Positions 9,981 to 22,700 are shown, counted from the stretch's first letter. The stretch is 58,601 bases of DNA from Poteriospumella lacustris (GCA_008000375.1 SMOI01000149.1:7349-65949); one strand, 5' to 3'. Numbers and translations: made by a program. Notes: generated by a model not told the origin, from the letters alone.

Positions 9981-12900
9981 ATGGACAGTACAGACGAGTT
10001 TAGTGGTGATGACAACGACAGTTATGTCGTAGATCTGCTGGATGAAGTGAAAACGCTTCGAAAGCAGATCGAAGAAGATTTGGATATCTTTGAGGAAGTG
10101 GATACGAAGATCGAATTCGTCAAAGCCAGGGTACTGAGTACCGAACGGGAACTGGAAATGTGGAAAATGTTTTACGAAGAACAACAGACGAGAGATGCCC
10201 ACCGTATCCTTGATTTGACGGCAACCGTCCATCAGCAAGCACAGAAAGTCACCGCATTGACAGGTTCGATTCAATCATTACACAAAGGCCTGATCGACAA
10301 TGGGTTGTTACCCGACAGTCACGAGGCGTTGGCGGACGACGAGCACCTGCTGGAGATCATTGCTGGCGTCTTGAATTCCCCCATGGTGCTTCGTGCGGCA
10401 GAGCAATCGTTGCTGGGTCAATTGAATGATGAATCCTTGAAATTGGACAACGAGCGTTTGGTGGCCGAGAACCAGCGACTACAAGGTACGTTCCACATCC
10501 CACCGCTGCTCCACACCCTCTCTCACCATGACCGATCCCACCACCACCATTGTAGACGAAGCAGAGTCCTCTCAACAGCAATTAAAACGAGCGAACGCAC
10601 AGGTGTCGAAGATGGAAAAGCAGCTGGACAAGGCGAAGCAAAAGTTGGACCAAGAAACGTTGAAAGTGGTCGCTTTGGCGACCGAATACGACGAAATGAA
10701 ACGCGAAGCGGCCCGGTGGCGATCACACAGCACCCATGGCGGCACCCCCGCCACCACCGCTACCACCGCTACCGCCGCCATCATCATCGCCCAAGGGACA
10801 GAGCCATTGGCGCCACTCGACGCCGCCAATCAATCGCTGCTGGCCGAAATCGCCGCGTTGAAAACGGATTTGGCGCGTTTGACCGCCGCCGACCGTGCAT
10901 CGTCACGTTCTGAGACGACGACGACGATGCTCATCGACAACGCTCCACCATCCTCAAAGGCGTCCACCGACGAGACGAACGCTCTCATCGGCGAGCTCGA
11001 GGCCTGCAACGCCACCATTCGCGAGTTGCAGCAACAGCTCCAGCAGCGTCATGGGGCGCTGGAGACCCTCCAAACCCTCCACACGGACGAAACGAATCAA
11101 TGGATGGCCTGTATCGCAGACTTAGAGCGTCAGTTGCAGTCCCACCACGACGAGAACCTCCTCCGCGAACAGCAGCACAGCGACCTCCGCAACGACCTCG
11201 AGCACACGAAGGCGCTGCTGAGCGGCAAGGCGGCGGCGCAAGCGGCGGCGTCGGCGGAGCGCGAGGCGCAACTGACGCAGACGCGCGCGGAGCTGGAGAC
11301 GGTGCGCGGTCGTCAGCGAGAGCTGGTGGCGAAGCACAAGGCGCTGAAGGCGGCGCAGGAGGAGGCGTCGCAGCGCGTGTCGGCGTTGGAGGCGTCGTTG
11401 TCGGCGGCGCAGGCGGCGCTGGAGGCGGCGCAGTCGTCGTTGGCGTCGGAGACGGCGACGCGTGTGGAGCGGGAGGCGGAGGTGGCGACGTTGCGCGCGT
11501 CGTTGTCGTCGTCGGAGGCGCAGCTGCAGTCGTCGGAGGCGTCGCTGGCGGCGCAGACAGCGCAGACGGCGGCGGCGCAGTCGTCGTTGGAGGCGGAGCG
11601 CGCGTCGGCGTCGGTGACGCAGGGCGTGCTGCGCGACGAGATCGCGGCGCTGGAGGCGGAGGTGGCGACGTTGCGGACGGAGAAGACGCAGGTGGCGGAG
11701 GAGGTGTCGTCGCTGCGGGCGTCGTGGGAGGCGAGTCGTGCGCAGGAGGCGGCGCTGGCGAGCGAGGCGTCGGGTCTGCGCGCGGAGCAGCGTCGTCTGG
11801 AGGCGCAGGTGTCGTCGCTGCAGCGGGAGGCGGAGGCGCTGGGCGAGCGACACGAGGCGGCGGAGCGGTCGCTGTCGGAGGCGCGTGCGGACCACGAGCA
11901 CACGAAGGCGCTGCTGAGCGGCGAGGCGGCGGCGCAAGCGGCGGCGTCGGCGGAGCGCGAGGCGCAACTGACGCAGACGCGCGCGGAGCTGGAGACGGTG
12001 CGCGGTCGTCAGCGAGAGCTGGTGGCGAAGCACAAGGCGCTGAAGGCGGCGCAGGAGGAGGCGTCGCAGCGCGTGTCGGCGTTGGAGGCGTCGTTGTCGG
12101 CGGCGCAGGCGGCGCTGGAGGCGGCGCAGTCGTCGTTGGCGTCGGAGACGGCGACGCGTGTGGAGCGGGAGGCGGAGGTGGCGACGTTGCGCGCGTCGTT
12201 GTCGTCGTCGGAGGCGCAGCTGCAGTCGTCGGAGGCGTCGCTGGCGGCGCAGACAGCGCAGACGGCGGCGGCGCAGTCGTCGTTGGAGGCGGAGCGCGCG
12301 TCGGCGTCGGTGACGCAGGGCGTGCTGCGCGACGAGATCGCGGCGCTGGAGGCGGAGGTGGCGACGTTGCGGACGGAGAAGACGCAGGTGGCGGAGGAGG
12401 TGTCGTCGCTGCGGGCGTCGTGGGAGGCGAGTCGTGCGCAGGAGGCGGCGCTGGCGAGCGAGGCGTCGGGTCTGCGCGCGGAGCAGCGTCGTCTGGAGGC
12501 GCAGGTGTCGTCGCTGCAGCGGGAGGCGGAGGCGCTGGGCGAGCGACACGAGGCGGCGGAGCGGTCGCTGTCGGAGGCGCGTGCGGACCACGAGCACACG
12601 AAGGCGCTGCTGAGCGGCGAGGCGGCGGCGCAAGCGGCGGCGTCGGCGGAGCGCGAGGCGCAACTGACGCAGACGCGCGCGGAGCTGGAGACGGTGCGCG
12701 GTCGTCAGCGAGAGCTGGTGGCGAAGCACAAGGCGCTGAAGGCGGCGCAGGAGGAGGCGTCGCAGCGCGTGTCGGCGTTGGAGGCGTCGTTGTCGGCGGC
12801 GCAGGCGGCGCTGGAGGCGGCGCAGTCGTCGTTGGCGTCGGAGACGGCGACGCGTGTGGAGCGGGAGGCGGAGGTGGCGACGTTGCGCGCGTCGTTGTCG

Positions 12901-15900
12901 TCGTCGGAGGCGCAGCTGCAGTCGTCGGAGGCGTCGCTGGCGGCGCAGACAGCGCAGACGGCGGCGGCGCAGTCGTCGTTGGAGGCGGAGCGCGCGTCGG
13001 CGTCGGTGACGCAGGGCGTGCTGCGCGACGAGATCGCGGCGCTGGAGGCGGAGGTGGCGACGTTGCGGACGGAGAAGACGCAGGTGGCGGAGGAGGTGTC
13101 GTCGCTGCGGGCGTCGTGGGAGGCGAGTCGTGCGCAGGAGGCGGCGCTGGCGAGCGAGGCGTCGGGTCTGCGCGCGGAGCAGCGTCGTCTGGAGGCGCAG
13201 GTGTCGTCGCTGCAGCGGGAGGCGGAGGCGCTGGGCGAGCGACACGAGGCGGCGGAGCGGTCGCTGTCGGAGGCGCGTGCGGACCACGAGCACACGAAGG
13301 CGCTGCTGAGCGGCGAGGCGGCGGCGCAAGCGGCGGCGTCGGCGGAGCGCGAGGCGCAACTGACGCAGACGCGCGCGGAGCTGGAGACGGTGCGCGGTCG
13401 TCAGCGAGAGCTGGTGGCGAAGCACAAGGCGCTGAAGGCGGCGCAGGAGGAGGCGTCGCAGCGCGTGTCGGCGTTGGAGGCGTCGTTGTCGGCGGCGCAG
13501 GCGGCGCTGGAGGCGGCGCAGTCGTCGTTGGCGTCGGAGACGGCGACGCGTGTGGAGCGGGAGGCGGAGGTGGCGACGTTGCGCGCGTCGTTGTCGTCGT
13601 CGGAGGCGCAGCTGCAGTCGTCGGAGGCGTCGCTGGCGGCGCAGACAGCGCAGACGGCGGCGGCGCAGTCGTCGTTGGAGGCGGAGCGCGCGTCGGCGTC
13701 GGTGACGCAGGGCGTGCTGCGCGACGAGATCGCGGCGCTGGAGGCGGAGGTGGCGACGTTGCGGACGGAGAAGACGCAGGTGGCGGAGGAGGTGTCGTCG
13801 CTGCGGGCGTCGTGGGAGGCGAGTCGTGCGCAGGAGGCGGCGCTGGCGAGCGAGGCGTCGGGTCTGCGCGCGGAGCAGCGTCGTCTGGAGGCGCAGGTGT
13901 CGTCGCTGCAGCGGGAGGCGGAGGCGCTGGGCGAGCGACACGAGGCGGCGGAGCGGTCGCTGTCGGAGGCGCGTGCGGACCACGAGCACACGAAGGCGCT
14001 GCTGAGCGGCGAGGCGGCGGCGCAAGCGGCGGCGTCGGCGGAGCGCGAGGCGCAACTGACGCAGACGCGCGCGGAGCTGGAGACGGTGCGCGGTCGTCAG
14101 CGAGAGCTGGTGGCGAAGCACAAGGCGCTGAAGGCGGCGCAGGAGGAGGCGTCGCAGCGCGTGTCGGCGTTGGAGGCGTCGTTGTCGGCGGCGCAGGCGG
14201 CGCTGGAGGCGGCGCAGTCGTCGTTGGCGTCGGAGACGGCGACGCGTGTGGAGCGGGAGGCGGAGGTGGCGACGTTGCGCGCGTCGTTGTCGTCGTCGGA
14301 GGCGCAGCTGCAGTCGTCGGAGGCGTCGCTGCAGCAGGCGAAGGAACTGGCCGCCTCGCGGGCCGCCGAAGCCGAAGAGCTCGCGACGCAGTTGCGTATC
14401 GCCAACGGAAACCTCCTCGAGGCCCAACAGCTCGCCGACGAACGCGCTGCGCATTGGCAACAGGCGCAACAGGCGCAACAGACGCTGCAGGAACACGTCA
14501 AGACGTTGACCGCGGCGCTGCAGTCGAAGGACGCGGAAATGGAAGTGAACCGTCAGCAGTGGGACGAAGCGCAGGCGACGATCCAGCGTCTCCACGCGGC
14601 ACAGGCGCAGACACAGCAAGACCTACAGCGGGTGACCGAGGCGCTGGCGAGCGCCGAGCGCCACGCGGCGGAGCACCAAGCGAACGTCGACGCGTACAAA
14701 ACGAAATTCAGCGAATTGGTGCAGCGGCATAAAACCGTCCGCGAGGAACTCACCGCGGCCCACCACGCGCGGGACGAGGCGCTGGCCGCCCGCGACGCTG
14801 CCGACGAGCACGAGGAACGACGCCAAGAGGTCCAGCGGCTGCAGTCAGAACTGCACACGCTGCGGCCGTTGCTCGAGGAACGAGAAGCGAAACTGGTGGC
14901 CGCGCGGCAAGAGAGCGCCGTGTTGCGCGAGGAGCACCTGCAACGGGCAGCGACGGCGCAGGAGGAACTCGCCGCGGTGACGTCGAAGCTGGAGGCGGTA
15001 CAACGCGCGTACGAGACCGAGCAACAAGACCACGCGCGTACCCGGCAATCGCTGGCGTCGGGGGAAGCGCTGGCGCAAGCGACGGCGGTGGCGACGAGTC
15101 GTGCCGAGGTCGCCCAATGGCAACAGCGCTACGAAGCGCTCGAACACGCGCAGGACCACGCCCTGCGTCAAGCGCGGGACGACGAAGCGCACGCGGCCAC
15201 GGCGCGTCTGGTGGAGGTGCAAGCGCAGTGGCAGCAGACGGAGGAGGCCCACCGCGACCAAATTCGTGTCTTGGACGCGACCGTGGCCCAGTTACGCGAC
15301 GAGCTCGCGCAGTATCAACGCGCCGAACGCGAATGGCAGCGAGTACAAACCGAAAACGAGCGTTTGCGCGAAGAGCTACGCCACGTGGAGCAGGAACTGC
15401 TCGCGGCGCGTCAGACCGCCGCTACTGCTACCGTTGCGCTGCCCACAATTCTTGAAGACGCCGACGCACCATCGCCCTCGCCCTCGCTCTCGTCGTCGGC
15501 GGTCACCAAGAGCCGCAGCGACAGTGCCGCGGGCGTGAGACACACGTTCACCTCCGCCGTGGAGGTGTACCACCCCGTCGCGGCCCTCGCCCCGCAGAGC
15601 GAGGGCGAAGCGGTCTTCGCCGACCTCGAGATCGCCCCGCGCAATCGCGAACGTAACCGTACGCTGTCCCTGGTGCCCCACCACCACCACCAGCAGCCCT
15701 GGCGCATGACGATGCGCCATCATCAGTCGATGGGCAGCGACAGCGGCGGCGGTGGTACCGGTGGAGGTGGCATCGCGTTTGCAGGTGACCACGGCGACGA
15801 TTACGGCGACGACTACGACGGTGGCAGTGGTCTCGATGACCGTGCCCACTCCCCACCGCGACAGCCGCCGCAGCAGCAGCAGCATTCGCATCGGTATCCG

Positions 15901-16689
15901 CCGCCTCGTCAAGAGCGCAGCTTCACCATCGACCCCGCCAACGCCCAGACGTACTACGCACGTCAACAACAGCAACAGCAACAGCAACAGCAACTGTCCG
16001 CCGCTGGCGCTGGCGGTGGCGGTGGTTCACTGAACAACGACACCAGTTCGACGTTCTCCGACGACCTGTCGCATATCTCGCACGCGAGTTTCTCGATGCT
16101 CGACGCGCACAGTCACCCGAACAGCCTCTTGCACCCCGCCGGTGGCGATGGTAGCGGTGGTGTTGGTGGCGGGGACGAGCTCAGCTTCCTCGCGGGGTTG
16201 GACCCCACCGAACAAGACAAAATGCTCATGGAACTGGCCTGTGCCAAGGTCCATTTCGCGACCGCGTCGTATGAATTGGAAGTGGAACGACTGGCGAAGC
16301 GCAAGAAATCGGCGAAGTTGCGACAGGAGCAGAAGGAGCTCGAGCGGCGCCTACAGCGCATGCAGACCGCTGCCTCCTCCTCCTCCTCTTCCTCTTCCTC
16401 CTCACCGGGCCGCAAAGCGCCTCCTGCCTCGTCGGTGGCGTCACCGAAGGCCACGCTGCAGCAGCAACAGCAACAGCAACGGACACGGAGCCCGTCGGTG
16501 CAAGAGACGTTTCATCATTTGATGACCGCGGCGAGTGACATGTTCAGCGGCTTAGGAGGCGGAGGGACCTCCACCGCCCACACGACGTCGAATACGCGTC
16601 CCAACAGCCCGTCGCCGGGCAAGAAACGAACCGTTAGCCCCACGAAAACGGCACCAACGGGCGGCCATCAGTTGCGGGGGTCGCGGTAG
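9981..16689 (+). CDS. Giant coiled-coil protein with near-identical 232-residue repeats
   Basis: Exon 1 (9981-10485) and exon 2 (10556-16689), joined across a 70-nt intron (GTACGT...TTGTAG), encode 2,212 aa. Residues 1-400 are Asp/Glu/Leu-rich coiled coil. Then come four full and one half copy of a 232-aa unit (ALLSGEAAAQAAASAERE..., ELETVRGRQRELVAKHKALK...), rich in Ala, Glu, Gln, Ser and Arg with heptad-like hydrophobic spacing. More coiled coil follows to about residue 1,780. The tail is disordered, with Gly/His/Ser stretches, a polyglutamine run near 15966-15993, a polyserine run near 16371-16402 and a short charged helix (YELEVERLAKRKKSAKL). Because 232 is 33 heptads plus one residue, each repeat shifts the heptad register. 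I recognise no orthologue. A structural role (golgin-, centrosome- or cytoskeleton-like) is plausible but unproven. A spectrin or myosin tail is less likely because no motor or spectrin signature is seen. Confidence 0.85.
11200..14331 (+). repeat. 696-bp coding tandem repeat, 4.5 copies
   Basis: Units start at 11200, 11896, 12592, 13288 and 13984. The fifth stops matching at about 14331, after 348 bp, which is half a unit. The only difference I noticed is a G to A early in unit 1 (AGCGGCAAG against AGCGGCGAG). The unit is very GC-rich, dominated by GCG, GAG, TCG and CTG codons, so several other frames are also stop-free across more than 3 kb. This suggests recent expansion or ongoing gene conversion. 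Confidence 0.95.
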
Positions 16690-18293
16690 ACCCCGCAGAC
16701 GCACTGTACCGCAGCAGCAGTAGCAGCAGTAGCAGCAGTACGTACGGTAACGGTGCCCCTCTGTCTTCCTCTACCCTCCTTCTCTACCCCTTCTCTACCC
16801 CTTCTCTACCCCTTCTCTACCCTTCTCTACCCCTTCTCTACCCGTCTCTACCTCTTCTTCTGTCTCCTTTGTCAGTTTCAAGTTTGTTTGATTTCATCAG
16901 TTGACGACGCCTCCACACGCCGCCGCCGCCGCCGCCGCGGCCACGTTCCGACGACGACGACCACCGACCACCGACGACCACCAGCACCGCGGTGGGGTCG
17001 CCTCTTCTCTTCACCTCTCGTACCTGTGTGTGGTGGCTGTGAGGGGTACGTGTGTATGGTGTGTGCTCTACGTGTGTGGTGTGTGGTATGTGGTGTGTGG
17101 TGTGTGTTTTATGGTTGTTGAGGACGAGCGCTCCTCTTTGCTCTGTTTTGTTTTGTTTTGTTTTGTTTTGTTTCTCGGGCGGGCAGCCGCGCCGGGTCGA
17201 CCCGCTACCGCGGCGGCTTGTGCAGTGGTCGTTGGCGGTGCTGCTGCCTGTTCGCTCCATCATCCCATTGCTTCTTGGCCCTTCTCTTTGTACATAGACT
17301 GCTCTTCCGCAGTAGCGGTCCACCCGACGACACGGCGGGCAGCCAGCCCAGCCTCCTCATCCTCTCCAGACGGCACCCAGACGCTGCTGCTGCTGCTGCT
17401 GCTGTGACCGTAACCGTCTCGTCTAACGTCGATTACGATTCGTTTTTCCCCATCCCGTTGCCTCCCTGTGAACCTATCGTCGGTATAGATGCTGCTGCGG
17501 TCGAGGACGGAGAAAGAGAGAGAAAGAGAGAGAGAGAGAGACGTGTGTGAGTTGTCGATGGGAGTTTGGGTGTTTGTTACTGGGACACCGATCGGTCGGT
17601 ACGAGACGACTGCCGACGGTCCGCTCAGACCCACCGCACCGCCGCAGCGCGGACACACAGACAGACGCACGCGCACGCACACGCGCACACACAGCGGTCC
17701 TCCCAGCGACGCGAAGCGAAGTGAACATAAACAGAAAACAGACCAAAAGAAACGTAAACGGCAGCATAGATGGCGAGCGAGAGCACGTGAACGATGCACA
17801 CGCACACGCACACCTCACACCACACCAGTCACACTCGTTGGCGATGGCGATGGGTGGTGGCGATGGGTGGTGGGTGGTGGGTGGAGAGAGGAAGTGAAGC
17901 ACAGTACAGACACACGACTTGGCATGGTGGCATGGTGGCATGGCGGCATATGGCAAGGCGACAACAGACAAACAAACAAATTCAACAAACAAACAAGCGA
18001 ACAGCAGAGGAGGAAGAAGAAGCGGGAAAAAGTAGCGGGAAGCGGAAGAGAAAACCAATGAAAACAAAACAAAACAAAAAAGCGAGACAACTGCCAAAAC
18101 GAATGGCACAAACACCTCTCTCCTCCTCCTCCTCGTTGGTGGTGGTGGTGCGACTCACCGGTCGGAGAGTAAGTCAGTGGTCAGAGTCAGAGTCAGTGAG
18201 TGATGATACCCACACGGCCGTAGCGAACGTTGTATAAAATTACAATAATAATGATGCTGAAACGTTCTCCACCGCAGAGATACAGGCGCATTA
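16690..18293. other. Low-complexity intergenic region
   Basis: No supported gene in 1.6 kb. It contains a ccttctctaccc minisatellite (about 16775-16855), a gtgtgtggt-rich tract (about 17050-17110), a ttttg pentamer run (about 17145-17172), a gctgct triplet run (17384-17405), a gagaga run (17510-17540), ca/cg-rich stretches (about 17660-17695 and 17795-17820) and aacaaac-like repeats (about 17968-18000). All ORFs here are repeat-driven. Presumably it holds the 3' ends of the two converging genes. Confidence 0.65.
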
Positions 18294-19916
18294 TTAATCC
18301 TCGTCCTCGCGGTCCAGCACGACCGAGCCCAAGTAATCGTGGGCGTATTTACGCGCCTTGGTACACAGGTCGCCATGCAACCGACTGCCCACGAGCGCCA
18401 TGCCAAACACGGCCGTCAGACGGATGCTGTACCGCAAATCGCCGCAGATCCAGATGGACGTCACGCCCAGCAGGCCGGGCAAGCGATTGGGTTCCCCAAA
18501 CATGGCGCCATTCCTTCGAAAGAGCAACGTGTAGTATTGATTCACGTGGGCGATGAGCGCCATCATCAAGACGCCGACGATCAACGCGCGGATCGTGAAC
18601 GAGACGATGGGGGTGCACGCGAGGAAGGTCCAGAGGTTCAAGGTCCATTGATCGAAATCGCGCGAGAACGAGGAGCGCAGGATGCGGTGGATGGTGTTGT
18701 CGATGCGTTTGCTGCGGATGCGACAGACGGCGGGGGGCAACGAGATGTGGAGCCCCAGGTAATCGGTGATGACCGTCGAGCTGTATTGCGGGAACCACCG
18801 ATCCAAGAGCAACGTCGTGCCAATGCCCACGAGAAACGTGATGGTCACGGTCAAGACGATGGCGACGATCAACAAGACCGTCGGGTGCATGATCCATTCC
18901 GTCAGTTTCGATTTGCGCACACGGTACGGACACTGACACACCGAACACGTCGTATACGCCAACGGAGACGTCGCCCGCCATTGATTCAAACAATCCAAAT
19001 GCACCCATTCCAACGTCCCGTTGCATTTACAGGGGCGCAGCATCTTCAAATCCGGCATTTCGGATTGTTTCGCTTGGCAGATACGACACGACGGTTCTTC
19101 GTAACTCGTGTCGCCCAACGCCGATGCTTCTTCGCGTCGTTTGCGGAAATTGGCGTGGCGTTGGGCTTCGCGTTCTTTGCGACGGTGTTCACGAGCCGTA
19201 TCCGAATCATGTTCGTCGTCGTCGTGGTGGGCAGCATGTCCGACGGCGGGCACGGTCGGTTGGAGACCCAACGCGGCGAAGATACTGTCGACTGGGTGGG
19301 CCAACGCCAACGGGCTACGGAACAGTAACACCGGCGTATTCCAATTGCCCACACGTGTCAGAGGGTCATAGACAAACGCCGATTGGCAGACGTCACAGTT
19401 CCACATATACGCAGGTCCACCGACCATTTTATGGAAGAATCGGGAATGCCCTACGAGGACAACGGTGTCGCCGTTCTGGTGCTGGTGCTGGTCGATGAGC
19501 CATTGTTGGACACGGTGAATACGGGCCTGCAACCGAGACGGCAGCAGGTTTTCATACAATTCAATCTCACGGAGGAGATCCAAGGGTTGACACTTGTCAT
19601 GGAAAGCCGGTGGGACGATGCCCAAACAGGTGTCCTTGGTGCGATCCAACGGGCTGTACGCACAGCGGTCGAAGGCGAAGGATTTCCAGAAGCCGACTTC
19701 CTGCAAGGTCATGGACATGTCGGCAATTTGACGGCGTCCGAGATCGGTGACTTTCGAATTGGCATCGTACGCGGCCATGAGGAGCGCGTTCGAGACTTGT
19801 TCCCACGTGGGAAGCCGTCGACGACGCAGCGATTGCAACGTCTCGTTCAAATGGCGTGTTTTCACATTTTCTTCGGTTTCACAATGTCGAATTAACAGGA
19901 CATGAATGGTCTTCAT
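18294..19916 (-). CDS. Histidine phosphatase fused to membrane RINGv (MARCH-type) E3 ligase
   Basis: Single-exon ORF. The ATG at 19916 gives MKTIHVLLIRHCETEEN and 540 aa; a longer in-frame start at 20024 adds 36 residues that fit no domain. Residues 5-210 are a histidine-phosphatase (phosphoglycerate-mutase-like) domain: R10-H11 in LIRHCETEE, R92 in YSPLDRTKDT, acidic REIELYE (117-122) and the second histidine H157 in VLVGHSRF, so the catalytic set looks complete. A charged linker follows, then a RINGv (C4HC3) finger: C277xxC280, C296, C298, H306, C309, C324xxC327. Hydrophobic segments lie at about 345-372 and 435-465, with another short one near the end. MARCH-type ligases ubiquitinate membrane proteins. 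The fusion suggests one membrane protein with phosphatase and ubiquitin-ligase parts; substrates are unknown. No stop or obvious intron separates the halves. Confidence 0.85.
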   Translation of the reverse strand: MKTIHVLLIRHCETEENVKTRHLNETLQSLRRRRLPTWEQVSNALLMAAYDANSKVTDLGRRQIADMSMTLQEVGFWKSFAFDRCAYSPLDRTKDTCLGIVPPAFHDKCQPLDLLREIELYENLLPSRLQARIHRVQQWLIDQHQHQNGDTVVLVGHSRFFHKMVGGPAYMWNCDVCQSAFVYDPLTRVGNWNTPVLLFRSPLALAHPVDSIFAALGLQPTVPAVGHAAHHDDDEHDSDTAREHRRKEREAQRHANFRKRREEASALGDTSYEEPSCRICQAKQSEMPDLKMLRPCKCNGTLEWVHLDCLNQWRATSPLAYTTCSVCQCPYRVRKSKLTEWIMHPTVLLIVAIVLTVTITFLVGIGTTLLLDRWFPQYSSTVITDYLGLHISLPPAVCRIRSKRIDNTIHRILRSSFSRDFDQWTLNLWTFLACTPIVSFTIRALIVGVLMMALIAHVNQYYTLLFRRNGAMFGEPNRLPGLLGVTSIWICGDLRYSIRLTAVFGMALVGSRLHGDLCTKARKYAHDYLGSVVLDREDED

Positions 19917-20618
19917 ATCGGATAGACACCCTTTGTCGCGCAAATCAAAATTGCTGTGGACGGGAGGAAACAAAAAGAATTCAAACAAACGAAAACGGAC
20001 GCAACACCAGCAACACTCGGGCAAGTCACGTTACGCGTTTACGTTTATGCGATATAAATCCCAATCCTATCTATGCCAGGAGCTCACAATTTAACCGCAC
20101 GTGTCCAATATATGTCGTCGATAGACTTGCGCAATCTGTTGACCCACGGCCACGTGACCGAGCTGTAGAGAACCTTCCGCTGACCCGCCGCCGTTCGGCG
20201 CGTCGGCTCATCGAAGCTTTCTCTGCCTACGGTACATAATTGTGCACGATGTATATCACTATTATGATTTGTTAATGCATATGCTATTGTACCGATACTA
20301 TTTCGCCATGTGACCCAACCCCCCCCCGTAGGTAGTTCAATAACATTACACTCCTATAAATAAATGGAGGTATACCGTACCATACCACACCATACCATAT
20401 CCCAGCTAAATGAACAGAAAAAAACGACACACACACACACAAACACACAAAATGAATGACACGACGACACGACTGCTGTGGGCCTCCCTATGGCCATGTG
20501 CCCACATCGTCACACACACCATTCGACACCGTCACCGACACCATCACCGGCAACGATACCGTTACAGCCACTGTAATCTAACACCTCCCTTCCCCTCCCC
20601 TCCCTCCGCTCTATTGTT
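19917..20618. other. Intergenic region between two minus-strand genes
   Basis: About 700 bp holding the upstream region of the phosphatase-RINGv gene and the 3' flank of the phosphoglycerate-mutase gene. It has a C8 run near 20322, an acacac tract near 20428-20450 and atacc repeats near 20370-20400. No supported gene. Confidence 0.6.
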
Positions 20619-22665
20619 TTACTGCTGCGGCTTGTGAGGCGACAGGGGATGACGCACGACGATGTTCTTCCAATAGTCCGGGGTATCCTTCTTCGCCTCT
20701 TGCAAATCGAACAGCAGCTCAGGCGCCTTGCCGAAGTTGTATTTCTCGAGGGGATTCACCGTCACCCCGATGTCCCCGTCCTCCAACAACCGAATCTTCC
20801 GTTGGGCACTGTCGTAAATCAACGGCAGCCCCGTGGGGATCTCCACCAGCGGGATCTTGTCCTGGGGAATGTTGCACAAGTGCATCAACAGGCCCCGAAT
20901 CGCATTCCTACATCGCACATGGCACATAGAACGCAGCACACAGCACAGTACACGATACAGGATTCGGCCGCCTAAGCACAAGCACACACTAGCAGCAGCG
21001 ACCAAAACAAAAACGTACTCGGACGAAGCGATCAAGACGTTTTTACCCGGTTTGATCGAATTGGGTACGATGGTGGTCAAGAAATACGGAATGGTGCGTT
21101 CCATGCAGTCTTTCAACGACTCTCGTTTGGGGAAATTCCGATGGATTTCCAGTTTGCCATGGGCCAAACTACGAATGAGCGTTTCGAAAACCGAGACTTC
21201 CACATCGGTGACGTATTTCACGTAACGTGGGTCGTTGCCCGGATCTATACAACAGACGATAGAGAGTGATCAGTGGCATCAGACGCATGACATGCAGTCA
21301 AGCTCCACAACGTACAGGCATGTGAAAACGACGAGATAGGTGGCGGGGGGTTGTCAAACGACCGTCGCCATTTCATAAACTGCTCGTCCCCGTAAATTTG
21401 ACGAATCATTTTCTTCGAAAGACCCGTCAACGCCCCGTCTACAGAAGAGTACAGGACAGGACACACACCCACAGACACAGATTAGCATCGATACGAAGAC
21501 AGCAACAGCAGCAGGCGCAGCAGGCACAGACAGGACACATACACATGCGTTCATTCAATCGCCACGTCTTCACCACGGGCAACCACAACGAATCCAATTC
21601 ATTCAACACCAACCACGCCGTTTCTATCGCCCGGGACAACCACGAGGTATACACCACATCGAACTCGACTTCGTGATGCCGTAGCAGTTGCCCCGCGTGA
21701 ATCGCTTCGTCCCGTCCTTCGACCGCCAACAGGGCGTCTTCCCACCCCGTAAACAACCCCAATTGATTGTGTTCGGTTTTCCCGTGCCGAATGATCACTA
21801 AAATCGGTTGTTCCAACACGGGATCGCGGGTGCCCCGGAGACTGGGACGCGGCGGCACCACGGTCCCACGTTCGGTTTCACTGCGTAGAATCCCCTGCGC
21901 CGCATCGGATTTCTCTTTGAAGAAATGCACGTAGTTGAGTTTGTCCAAGACGGCGGGTTCGCTGCCATTCGCGTGGCGTTCGACATGGTCGACACCTTCT
22001 TCCAAGCCGTGGACCGTGGCCAAGTCGCAGGGAATCGCCGAATACGCCGCGGCATTGAGCACGTCCCGGTCGATGAAAATGTCCGCAATCGACGCTTCAT
22101 CACCACTCGTCGTCGCGGCCGTGGCCGTGGCCGTGGCTGTAGTCCCCGTCGGTACGTTGGCGGCGGTGGATGTACCCGTCGTCGAGGGTGGCTCAGTGGC
22201 GGCGCTGGCGGAGGTGGTTTCGTCGACCAATTTCATGATTTTCTTCTCCATTTCCAACTTCGCGAGCCCTTTGATCAAACTTGGCGACGTGCCGGAGCCT
22301 GGGACAGACGCCGTTGGGAGGGCGGTGCTGGTGGATTGAGGTACATAGCCCGCGGGCGACTCCGGAACGTGGGCGTAATGATACGGGTGCGGTTGATGGG
22401 ACGGCGCGAGGATGTCTTCCACCGCTTTGATGGTCGCTGGGGTAGCGATGTGATGGGGAGGGGCCGAGGAAGACGCCTCAGCCGTGTCCGCCCCCGTAGG
22501 GGCAGAGGCGGCATGCGTGTGAGCGGTAGCGGTGGCGGCGCCGGGGTTGTAGAAACCTTTCGCATTCTTCATATCCTTCGAGAAGCTAATGGCTTCATAC
22601 CCCTGGATCTCTTGGGCAAGTTCCGCCTCCCGGTCCAGTGCTTTCTTCAGCAATCCCTGTACACG

Positions 22666-22700
<35 letters not shown>

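Noticed and set aside
11200-14331. CRISPR-like array
   Set aside because: The 696-bp repeats are protein-coding, not short repeats with unique spacers, and the genome is eukaryotic.
11122-14619. Antisense ORF of 1,165 codons, rich in Arg and Leu
   Set aside because: It follows from the codon bias of the coiled-coil repeat on the other strand, has no domain, and repeats with the same 696-bp period.
11100-14732. Plus-strand 1,210-codon Gly/Ala/Val ORF in another frame
   Set aside because: Same cause: it overlaps the real coiled-coil frame and has only low-complexity repeats.
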